NCBI GenBank assembly: GCA_016297415.1
Contig: JAEDGQ010000048.1
Span: 1 to 14,312, forward strand
Length of the DNA: 14,312 nucleotides
DNA from: Treponema sp.
GTDB taxonomy: Bacteria > Spirochaetota > Spirochaetia > Treponematales > Treponemataceae
Reading direction: 5' to 3'
Numbering within the stretch: position 1 is the stretch's first letter; the number at the start of each line of letters is the position of its first letter. Below are positions 6,516-13,214 of the stretch, one piece after another. A model generated the notes under the pieces. The model made no database searches. It was given only the letters and a program-made list of their open reading frames with translations, and was not told the origin of the DNA. The translations under genes were made by a program, and so were the position numbers.

Positions 6516-7794
6516 ATAAAACATCCATTTTGGCAAGTTCGTCCAGAACAGGTTTACCTTCAGTTCCACCGGCGGAAGTCGGGGAAGTTTCCATTGAATC
6601 TGAATTCTGATTTACTGGAATGCCTTCTTCTGGAATATTAATTGTTTCATCATCAGAAATCAAAGTGGGTCTGATTTCTTCTGGTTTTACCTCTGTAACA
6701 GGGATAACATTTTCTTTTACTTCTGAAGATTCCGGCTTTTCTTTTGAGACAGTTTCGTCTGCAGCCATATCTTCTTCTGTACCGCTAAGGGCGTCAAAAA
6801 TATCTTTCTGTTCCTGAGGAAGAACATTATAAACATAGCTTAAAATAGCATTTTTCATTTTTTCTTCAAGATGAATACATTCAAAATGAAGACGAGACTG
6901 ATTGATTTCTTTGTTGTATTCAACTGCCCTTACAATTCCGTACATAAGGACGATTGTTTCTCCCAGACTGAACTGAAGTTTAATCTGAGCATTTACAATT
7001 CCCTGGCCTCCAACACGAATCATGGCACCGTCTTCTGAAATGTCTTCAAGAACAACTTTATAGCCAGGTTCTGTTTCAACCATGTTAAAGTCAATTACCT
7101 CTTCCTTAATAAAATACATTGCTGCATTAAGGTTACATTCACATCTTACTGAACGGCGTTTCTGGGCGCGCAAAAGCTGGTTTGTCTGGGCAAGATAAAT
7201 AACAGTCTGACCGTTGAAAACACCTGCATTTGTTACTCTTGTGTCAAAAACATAGGAAGCATCACCTTTTCTCCACAGATATACGCTGATTTCCTGATTG
7301 ATCCAGTCATCACTTTTTACCTTTATTGTGTTGTTCTGAAGAGGAAGCTTGATGACGATTTCGTAGCCGTTATTTACGATTTCTGATGTAAATACGCCTT
7401 TCCCGTGTAAAATGATTCGAAGTCTCTGGCCTTTATCAAGATATTTTGTTGATTCAAGACCTTTTTTATTTTCTTTTTCGATATTAAGTTTTGTTCGGAA
7501 TTTATAAAGCTTAGAAAGAAAACCCTGAATTTCAGGAGTGTCCTGAATGCCTTTATTTGTGGCATCTGTAATTATGTGGGAAATTGCCTGATTAAGGGTT
7601 GGTACTGAAATATAAAGAGCCTGAGGGTCTTCAAGTTCAGTTATTTTTGCAAGGCGCCACAGCATTCTGATTTCTTTAAAACGAAATCCATTATCAGAAC
7701 CTGTTGAGAAAAATTTAACTTTATCGTTGTATACAACAAGAAGCCTGATGGCAATCATAACAACAACGATTGTAATAATAAATGTCCAGATCAC
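6514..7794 (-). CDS. Membrane-anchored PilZ-domain cyclic-di-GMP receptor
   Basis: The 426-residue protein starts at GTG (7794) with one N-terminal transmembrane helix (2-21). A helical cytoplasmic segment (about 37-110) and a YcgR-like beta-rich N domain (about 115-205) follow. The PilZ domain (about 213-320) carries the binding loop RRSVR (213-217, the RxxxR motif) and DISEDG (251-256, the D/NxSxxG motif), so c-di-GMP binding is expected. The last 85 or so residues form an acidic, serine- and proline-rich, probably disordered tail ending DELAKMDVL. PilZ receptors alter motility, adhesion or secretion upon c-di-GMP binding; the particular output here is not visible. It is the first gene of an eight-gene cluster and lies under the divergent promoter region. 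The GTG has only a weak, distant GAGAG. The next ATG (M13) would cut the membrane helix. Confidence 0.9.
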   Translation of the reverse strand: MIWTFIITIVVVMIAIRLLVVYNDKVKFFSTGSDNGFRFKEIRMLWRLAKITELEDPQALYISVPTLNQAISHIITDATNKGIQDTPEIQGFLSKLYKFRTKLNIEKENKKGLESTKYLDKGQRLRIILHGKGVFTSEIVNNGYEIVIKLPLQNNTIKVKSDDWINQEISVYLWRKGDASYVFDTRVTNAGVFNGQTVIYLAQTNQLLRAQKRRSVRCECNLNAAMYFIKEEVIDFNMVETEPGYKVVLEDISEDGAMIRVGGQGIVNAQIKLQFSLGETIVLMYGIVRAVEYNKEINQSRLHFECIHLEEKMKNAILSYVYNVLPQEQKDIFDALSGTEEDMAADETVSKEKPESSEVKENVIPVTEVKPEEIRPTLISDDETINIPEEGIPVNQNSDSMETSPTSAGGTEGKPVLDELAKMDVL

Positions 7795-7810
7795 TATTTT
7801 AAAACACTCT

Positions 7811-7835
7811 CTAATTTATTATAATTTAATCATAT
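7811..7835. promoter_or_regulatory. Divergent promoter region with a palindromic -10 element
   Basis: ATTATAAT at 7818-7825 is its own reverse complement, so it supplies TATAAT to both strands: 7820-7825 on plus and 7823-7818 on minus. Reading left, transcription would start near 7811 and give a leader of about 17 nt for the PilZ operon. Reading right, it would start near 7832, only about four bases before the CPBP gene ATG. The -35 regions at the proper distance are poor (TTTTAA on plus at 7797-7802, GTTTTT on minus at 7846-7841). No other promoter-like sequence exists in the 41-bp gap. Confidence 0.5.
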
Positions 7836-8528
7836 ATGAAAAAAACGCTTTTTACCATAGAATTTATTTTTGTCCTTGTTCTTTTTGTTTTTCCATATTT
7901 TCTCCCCGCATTTTCTTCTGCAGAAGTACAGCTCATAGAAATGAAAGTGACACTTTCCGGTTTCATGATGTTTTTCTGGGCAGTGCTTCTTTTTATTTTC
8001 AATTTTTCATTATACAGAGAAAAACAAATTAGACTTTGTGAAGAAAAAAATATGGTTTCCGGTTTTCTGGCATTAAAAGATTTTCGCCTTCACTGTTATG
8101 TGCTTGTTGCAGCAGGACTGATTTTTATAATTTCTGCAGTCTGTACAGGACTGGAGTTCTGGCTGGCTTCAAAAGGTTTCAGCTTTCCTCAGCTTGTTTC
8201 TGTAATGCCGGAAGGATTGACCCTCTGGGCATCATTTGCTTGTGCTGTTTTAATGTCATCTTTTTTTGAAGAAACTGTTTACAGGTTTTTTATACCGGAT
8301 GGACTTCAGGTACTTTTTAACGGAAAGTTTATTCCCCTGACCGAAATCTGTGCCCTGCTGTTTTTTTCTCTCGGACACCGTTATCTTGGCATTCCAGGTG
8401 TGTTAAATGCAGTTTTAAGCGGTGCTGTTCTCCGTCTTCTTTTTGTCAAAACAAGATCAATCTGGATTAATACTCTGGTTCACGCATTTTATAACAGTGC
8501 AGTTTATCTTATGGCAGCAATGCTGTAA
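7836..8528 (+). CDS. CPBP-family intramembrane glutamic protease
   Basis: This 230-residue multispanning protein belongs to the CPBP (Abi/CAAX protease and bacteriocin-processing) family of Rce1-like intramembrane proteases. All family motifs are present: EETVYR at 145-150 (EExxxR), FSLGH at 177-181 (FxxxH), and HAFYN at 216-220 (HxxxN). About six hydrophobic helices are seen, at roughly 8-28, 38-56, 87-108, 128-145, 168-185 and 187-203, with the C-terminus also hydrophobic. It is probably catalytically competent; the substrate is unknown. Known members process prenylated proteins, bacteriocins or regulators, or give bacteriocin self-immunity. It is the only plus-strand protein gene here, standing between two minus-strand operons. 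No Shine-Dalgarno precedes the ATG, and a stop codon lies nine bases upstream in frame. Its 3' end overlaps the opposing DUF4340 gene by 20 bp. Confidence 0.92.
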   Translation: MKKTLFTIEFIFVLVLFVFPYFLPAFSSAEVQLIEMKVTLSGFMMFFWAVLLFIFNFSLYREKQIRLCEEKNMVSGFLALKDFRLHCYVLVAAGLIFIISAVCTGLEFWLASKGFSFPQLVSVMPEGLTLWASFACAVLMSSFFEETVYRFFIPDGLQVLFNGKFIPLTEICALLFFSLGHRYLGIPGVLNAVLSGAVLRLLFVKTRSIWINTLVHAFYNSAVYLMAAML

Positions 8529-9354
8529 GTCTGTTGTAAGTCCAGCCGCTTAATTCATAAATTGCATTGTTCATGAATTCTTCATCATTAATGTGCTGGA
8601 TATAAAAATAATCTTTTCTTTCAGGAGTATTCAGGGAATAGAATTCAACAATCTGCTTTGTGTTTAGAGGTCCTTTTAATTCAAAAGTTCTTTCTTTTTG
8701 AACGCCAGGTGGAAGCTGTGTTGAAGGATATATTTTACCGTGACGCAGGCTTAAAAGTGTATGAAGGTTTGCATCACTGATTTTTAAGTTAACAGGTTCC
8801 TTTATTGCAAAAAAGATTTCAGGTATAGTCCAGAAATCAAGGTCAGTTTTAAGATATGGTGAAAAATCGTCAGCTGTTTCCCAGCAGATCCGGCTTTTTT
8901 CAGAGCGGAGATTTATTCTGGCAGTAAGAGTATCAGAATCACCAAAATAGATTTTAGTAGCAGGTTTTCCGGAATCATCAATAACTGTAATGATAGAAGC
9001 GCTGTCTTCTGTAAGGTTTAAATCAATTTTTGCTTCAATTGTGTCTGAAATTTTATACATGCTGCGAATTTTTGTTAAGTTTGCAATCAGGTTGTTTACT
9101 GTTTTTTTATCTGCAAAAGTAAAAATCCCCTGTTTTTCGCAGAGCCATACATCATTTTCATTACGCATTGTAAGCAGACTTTCTGGTGTCTGGATAATAA
9201 TAGTCTGTATGCTGTTTTTATAAGATGGATTTAAAAGAGCAGACTGTACTGGTTTTGGTGCATTGTCTTTTTGTGAACAGAAACTCAGAAGAAAAAGAAC
9301 CGAAGAAAACACAGTAAAAATTATTAAAGAGATGCGGAGTTTATTCATTTTCAT
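8509..9354 (-). CDS. DUF4340 lipoprotein, partner of the Gld-like ABC system
   Basis: The 281-residue protein has a lipoprotein signal peptide ending LLSFCSQ with the lipidated cysteine expected at C26. The Phe just before it would be unusual in E. coli but fits the relaxed spirochaete lipobox. The mature part is beta-rich, with SIQTIIIQTPESLLTMRNENDVWLC-type strands. It also has KIYFGDSDTLTARINLRSEKSRICW, the usual look of DUF4340 (value/ligand-like strands followed by a conserved W-x-P region, here DLDFWTIPEIFF). DUF4340 proteins commonly follow GldG-like genes, as here, where the ATG overlaps the gldFG stop by 14 nt. AAGGA eight bases upstream supports the ATG at 9354 over the one at 9348. 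The 3' end overlaps the convergent CPBP gene. The role is presumably as an extracytoplasmic component of the transporter; the substrate is unknown. Confidence 0.85.
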   Translation of the reverse strand: MKMNKLRISLIIFTVFSSVLFLLSFCSQKDNAPKPVQSALLNPSYKNSIQTIIIQTPESLLTMRNENDVWLCEKQGIFTFADKKTVNNLIANLTKIRSMYKISDTIEAKIDLNLTEDSASIITVIDDSGKPATKIYFGDSDTLTARINLRSEKSRICWETADDFSPYLKTDLDFWTIPEIFFAIKEPVNLKISDANLHTLLSLRHGKIYPSTQLPPGVQKERTFELKGPLNTKQIVEFYSLNTPERKDYFYIQHINDEEFMNNAIYELSGWTYNRLTALLP

Positions 9355-11557
9355 GTTTTTCTTCCTTAAATTTTTTTCGCAGAATAATGACTGTTATCCA
9401 GATAATAAGAATTACAGAAGGTAAAACAGCCATAGTTACAATTATGCAGATTTTCCTCATTTCCTGAAGTTTAAGACTGTCTGTAATTTTGTAGAGGCTT
9501 CTGTTTGGACGGCCTGTCATCATTATACCATTCAGTTCTGACTCACCCCGGAGTTCCAGCAGCACTGAAGTAATAAAGTCGTAATTTCTGAAATCGCCCT
9601 GATCTTCTCCCGAAGTAAAACCTGTCATTAAAGAACTTACAAAATACTGGTCACTGATTAAAGCGGCTTTTATCTTTTCATCAGAGAGGAAAGCTCCCAG
9701 AACAAGCTGCTGATTCTGGGCATCAGAAGCCTGGGCGGTTTTGGGAATGAGGAAAGGATTTACAAGGAAAGGTTCTTTTTCACTTGCTGCAGGTTTTTGT
9801 ATCCATGCCTGAGGCGAAGAAAGAAGAAGGGGTTTTGTATTTCCATAAAGATTAATAGGACTTGCCCAGGAAACAATGACACCCTCATAAGCAATTCCCT
9901 GAGGAAGAACACTTATCCAGAGGGGGTAATTAATTGTCTGGTATTGAGTCTGGTTTCCCTCACCTGTCTGCATTGTAAGAGCATAATTTGAAAGGTCACA
10001 GGCAAGGCTGTAATCAAAAGCAAATCCCCAGCTGTTTAATACAGGAATAAGGCTGTCGTTAATATTTTTAGTAACATTCCAGTCATTTTTAATTGCTGCA
10101 GTATAAGGACTTGTTAAGAAAAGAGAACTCATTCCTTTTTCAACAACATTTTTTATAGACTGACTCTGTTCATAACTTAACTGAGATGATCCGAGAACAA
10201 GAAGCTGACTTGAAGCAATGGTTTGTGGAGAAAGAAGATCCAGAGAAGAAGTTTTTTCTAAAGGCAGCTGCACAGGATTAAAGCCTCTTGAGGCAAGCCA
10301 TGGAACAACATATGAATAATCTTCTTCAATATCCAGACCGTTGCCACATACTATAAATACAGTTCTGTCCTGCTCAGTAAGAAGCTGCTGAATTCTCTGG
10401 GCTAAATCATATTCCAGAGTCTGAGGAGAAAGTACAAAAGGAATGATTGTAGATTTATCAAGATACTGCAGGAGAATTGCAGAATAAACCATTGTATATT
10501 CAAGTTTTGTAGTATTTTCGGTTTTTAACTGCTGCCCCTGAATTCCAAGCCGGGAAAGCCGTTCAGGATCAGCTTTTTCAATAGAAAGAGAAATTGAAGG
10601 CGAAGTCTGAGCAAAGGATTTTAAGAACTCAGTTACATCCTGAGTCTGGGGATAGTATTGTTTCAGTTCTTTTGACTGCCAGTAAGTAATACGGAGAGGA
10701 TTTTCAAGTTGTTTACAGAGTTTTTCAGTAGTTTTAGAAATTGAATACTGTCTTGAAAAAGACATATCGAACCGGGAATAAATAGAAGAAAAAGCCTTAA
10801 AACAGAAAATAAGGGACAATGTTAAAAGAATTGCATTTACTTTGTCGGTTTTTCTTCCTGTTCTTTTGTGTTCATATAAAACAGCAATAAACAAAAACAA
10901 AACGGAAGAAAGAACATAAAATAAAATATTCCGGGTATCAATGATTCCTTTTGAAAAAGAATCAAATCTCCAGGCAAAACTTACTTTCTGAAGAAGGGAA
11001 GAAAAAATGTCACCTGTTCTTAAATAAAGAGGAATTAAATGACAGAAGTTAAAGCAGAAAAGACATACAACAGCCAGAAAAAGTGGAAGTGCTCCGTTTT
11101 CTTTTCTTAATACAGCAAACAGCATTAAAACAAAAAATACTGAACAAAGAAAGTAAAAAAGTGTCCCTGTAAAACCTGCAGCAACCTGCCCTGCATCTAC
11201 ATTTCCATAAAAGCTTACAAGAACAGGAATTGCAATCAGAAGAAAAACAGGAATAAGTAAAGCAGAGAGGACTGCTGCCCCTAGAGAAATAAAACGGGAA
11301 GCAGGACTTAAAGGAAATGAATCATCAGTAATAAACCGTCTTAATCTGAAAACCAGAAGTGGTACAGTAAGAATTGTTATCTGAGAAATGCCATAAAAAA
11401 ATACCCTCAGATCAGATGTGGCCTGAGCTGTAACAAAAAAATGATTTACGAAGAAAAAATTAAAGGATGTATAAAGAATTGTAATAAGGGCACAGACATA
11501 AAAAAGAGGATCGATTAAAAATGAAAAAAGAGAAAACTTATAAAGTGATTTATTCAT
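9341..11557 (-). CDS. GldF-GldG-like fused ABC permease / auxiliary protein
   Basis: The 738-residue protein combines two parts. Residues 1-265 hold about seven hydrophobic helices resembling an ABC-2/GldF permease. Residues about 270-700 form an extracytoplasmic domain like GldG (ABC-type uncharacterised transport domain), starting FDMSFSRQYSISKTTEKL and including LRITYWQSKEL, the typical early strand, and TVFIVCGNGLDIEEDYS. A final membrane helix (703-726) and a short basic tail anchor the C-terminus. In Bacteroidetes GldF and GldG are separate and needed for gliding; the fused form with ATPase and DUF4340 neighbours occurs in other phyla with unknown substrate. Its ATG forms TAATG with the ATPase stop and has an exceptionally strong ribosome site. 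No second permease gene is present, so the complex may use a homodimer. Confidence 0.88.
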   Translation of the reverse strand: MNKSLYKFSLFSFLIDPLFYVCALITILYTSFNFFFVNHFFVTAQATSDLRVFFYGISQITILTVPLLVFRLRRFITDDSFPLSPASRFISLGAAVLSALLIPVFLLIAIPVLVSFYGNVDAGQVAAGFTGTLFYFLCSVFFVLMLFAVLRKENGALPLFLAVVCLFCFNFCHLIPLYLRTGDIFSSLLQKVSFAWRFDSFSKGIIDTRNILFYVLSSVLFLFIAVLYEHKRTGRKTDKVNAILLTLSLIFCFKAFSSIYSRFDMSFSRQYSISKTTEKLCKQLENPLRITYWQSKELKQYYPQTQDVTEFLKSFAQTSPSISLSIEKADPERLSRLGIQGQQLKTENTTKLEYTMVYSAILLQYLDKSTIIPFVLSPQTLEYDLAQRIQQLLTEQDRTVFIVCGNGLDIEEDYSYVVPWLASRGFNPVQLPLEKTSSLDLLSPQTIASSQLLVLGSSQLSYEQSQSIKNVVEKGMSSLFLTSPYTAAIKNDWNVTKNINDSLIPVLNSWGFAFDYSLACDLSNYALTMQTGEGNQTQYQTINYPLWISVLPQGIAYEGVIVSWASPINLYGNTKPLLLSSPQAWIQKPAASEKEPFLVNPFLIPKTAQASDAQNQQLVLGAFLSDEKIKAALISDQYFVSSLMTGFTSGEDQGDFRNYDFITSVLLELRGESELNGIMMTGRPNRSLYKITDSLKLQEMRKICIIVTMAVLPSVILIIWITVIILRKKFKEEKHENE

Positions 11558-12285
11558 TATATTTCCTCCTCCTCCTTTCCAGAGCTGGAGGTAAGTTTAA
11601 AGAAAGCTTCTTCCAGATTTTTTGTGACCGTATTTTTTACAATTTCATCTTTTGTTCCCTGGGCAAGAAGTTTTCCGTGATTTATGATAAGCACCTTTTC
11701 ACAAAGAGCTTCAACTTCCTGCATAAGATGTGTTGAAAGAATTATTGTATGGTCTTTTGAAAGATCTTTGACAAGAGCCCTCATATTTACAATCTGCTGC
11801 GGATCAAGACCAGATGCCGGTTCGTCAAGAATAAGAATTTCCGGATTATAAACAAGAGCCTGGGCAAAATTTACTCTTTCTTTATAACCTTTTGACAAAG
11901 AATTGATTTTCTTGTTTTTGTATTCTTCCAGAGAACATTTTTTTATTACATTTTCAACAGCTGCCTGATTACATCCATGAAGTTTCGCAACAAATGTAAT
12001 GTATTCTTTTACTGTATATTCACCGGGAAGAGAGGCAGTTTCTTCTACAAAGCCTGTAAGGTTTCTGATTTTTTCAGGAGCTTGGGCTGCATCAATTGTT
12101 TCAGAAAAAATTACTTTACCTTCAGATGCAAAATGACGGCCTGTTAAGGCTTTTAAGATTGTGGTTTTTCCTGCCCCGTTTGGTCCTAAAATGCCTGTAA
12201 TAGTACCTTTTTCAAAAGTATAGCTGAGGTTTGAAACAGCTTTAATAGAGTCATATTCCTTTGAAAAATTCTTTAATTCAATCAT
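11557..12285 (-). CDS. ABC transporter ATP-binding protein (Gld-like system)
   Basis: This 242-residue single nucleotide-binding domain powers the membrane complex encoded downstream. Walker A is GPNGAGKT (34-41), the signature is LSKGY (130-134, a variant of LSGGQ seen in ABC-2 and GldA-like ATPases), Walker B is LILDEP (151-156) with E155 catalytic, the D-loop is SGLDP, and the switch histidine is H186 in STH. The Q-loop position shows FVEE in place of the usual glutamine, a pattern common in this subfamily. The best match in family terms is the CcmA/GldA-like ABC-2 group. The protein ends in a short acidic KEEEEI tail, whose codons form the ribosome site of the next gene. The stop overlaps the next start by one base (TAATG), and its own start is two bases after rnz. 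Confidence 0.95.
   Translation of the reverse strand: MIELKNFSKEYDSIKAVSNLSYTFEKGTITGILGPNGAGKTTILKALTGRHFASEGKVIFSETIDAAQAPEKIRNLTGFVEETASLPGEYTVKEYITFVAKLHGCNQAAVENVIKKCSLEEYKNKKINSLSKGYKERVNFAQALVYNPEILILDEPASGLDPQQIVNMRALVKDLSKDHTIILSTHLMQEVEALCEKVLIINHGKLLAQGTKDEIVKNTVTKNLEEAFFKLTSSSGKEEEEI
11558..11576 (-). promoter_or_regulatory. Very strong, repeated Shine-Dalgarno for the gldFG-like gene
   Basis: On the minus strand the run GGAGGAGGAGG, then AAATATA, precedes the ATG at 11557. It offers three overlapping anti-SD matches with spacing from seven bases upward. The same bases encode the glutamate tail (EEEE) of the ATPase upstream. This is by far the strongest ribosome site in the window. 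Confidence 0.75.
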
Positions 12286-12287
12286 AA

Positions 12288-13214
12288 TCAGTCTTCGTAA
12301 GGAAGTTCAAAAATCATTCTGTCCTTAGAAAGGATTGCTTCAGGATATACTTCCTGAGCCTGTTTCAGAAGTACTTCAAGTTCACGGTCGGTGTATCTTG
12401 GACTGTAGTGAATCATAGCCATCTTTTTTGCTGCTGCATCACGGGCAATAGTTGCAGCCTGACGGGCTGTCATGTGTTTCTTTTCTTTTGCCTGATCTGC
12501 ACAATCATCTGCAAACATACCTTCACAGATTAAAAGATCACTGCCCTTTACTTCTCCTGCAATGGATGGAAGATACATTGTATCAGTAACAAAACTGAAT
12601 TTGCGGCCTGAACGAGGTTTACCCATTACTTCCTCGCTTTTTACTACAGTTCCATTTTCAAGAGTTATATCTTCTCCTTTCTGAAGTTTTCCAAAAAGAG
12701 GTCCCATGGGTACACCAAGTTCCTTTGCTTTTTCCAGATTAAATTCACCCGGACGGTCCAGTTCTTCCAGAGTGTAACCAACACAGGTTTTAGTGTGCTG
12801 CAAAGGAAATGCACGGATATAAAAATCTTTTCCCTGATGAACCACACATGGAGCTGTAATTTCTTTTACAACAATGGGATAATTAATATACATATCAAGA
12901 ACCTGACGGCTTGTTTCAACGTATTCCCTGATTTTTGGAGGTCCGTAAATATAAAGTGGTTCTGTACGGTCAACCTGACTGTTAAGCATCAGGATGCCGG
13001 GAAGTCCTGTAACATGATCTGCATGAGTATGAGAAATAAAAATTCCATCAATTTTTTTCCATTTAAGGTTAAGGCGTTTAAGAGAAACCTGAGTACCTTC
13101 TCCACAGTCAAACAGAAAAAGGTCTCCGTCACGGCGAAGAAGAACTGAAGTTAAATGGCGGTAAGGAAGCGGCATCATACCACCGCAGCCAAGAACAAAA
13201 GCTTCAAGATTCAT
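12288..13214 (-). CDS. rnz: Ribonuclease Z (tRNA 3' endonuclease)
   Basis: RNase Z cuts tRNA precursors just after the discriminator base so that CCA can be added. The 308-residue sequence has the metallo-beta-lactamase fold with SHTHADH (H62, H64, D66, H67), H140 in PLQHTK, D211 in FVTDTMY, and H269 in MIHYSPRY, a full set of zinc ligands. KKHMTARQAA around H247 is the conserved HST-like motif that distinguishes RNase Z from other members. The GVPMGPLFGKLQKGEDI stretch (167-183) matches the conserved region following the flexible-arm insertion of bacterial short RNase Z. Length is normal. The ATG follows the femAB stop with no gap, and its stop is two bases before the ATPase start. CCA-less tRNA-Leu at the left of this window is the kind of substrate it needs. 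Confidence 0.96.
   Translation of the reverse strand: MNLEAFVLGCGGMMPLPYRHLTSVLLRRDGDLFLFDCGEGTQVSLKRLNLKWKKIDGIFISHTHADHVTGLPGILMLNSQVDRTEPLYIYGPPKIREYVETSRQVLDMYINYPIVVKEITAPCVVHQGKDFYIRAFPLQHTKTCVGYTLEELDRPGEFNLEKAKELGVPMGPLFGKLQKGEDITLENGTVVKSEEVMGKPRSGRKFSFVTDTMYLPSIAGEVKGSDLLICEGMFADDCADQAKEKKHMTARQAATIARDAAAKKMAMIHYSPRYTDRELEVLLKQAQEVYPEAILSKDRMIFELPYED

Noticed and set aside
7727..8032. 101-residue plus-strand ORF overlapping the divergent promoter and the CPBP start
   Set aside because: It is out of frame with the CPBP gene, antisense to the PilZ gene start, and shows no protein features. The CPBP frame has all catalytic motifs.
8552..8579. AATTCAT/ATGAATT inverted repeat considered as a terminator for the CPBP gene
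   Set aside because: The 7-bp A/T-rich arms have a 14-base loop and no U-tract follows on the plus strand. It lies in DUF4340 coding sequence, so it is likely chance.
12795..13148. 117-residue ORF antisense to rnz
   Set aside because: It runs opposite the zinc-ligand core of RNase Z, where codon constraint on the real gene leaves an open frame by chance. No motif or start signal is seen.
12288..13214. The possibility that this metallo-beta-lactamase gene supplies the domain missing from ComEC
   Set aside because: The zinc-ligand set with HMTARQAA and the GPLFGKLQKGEDI region identify RNase Z, not a ComEC nuclease domain, and it sits in a different operon.
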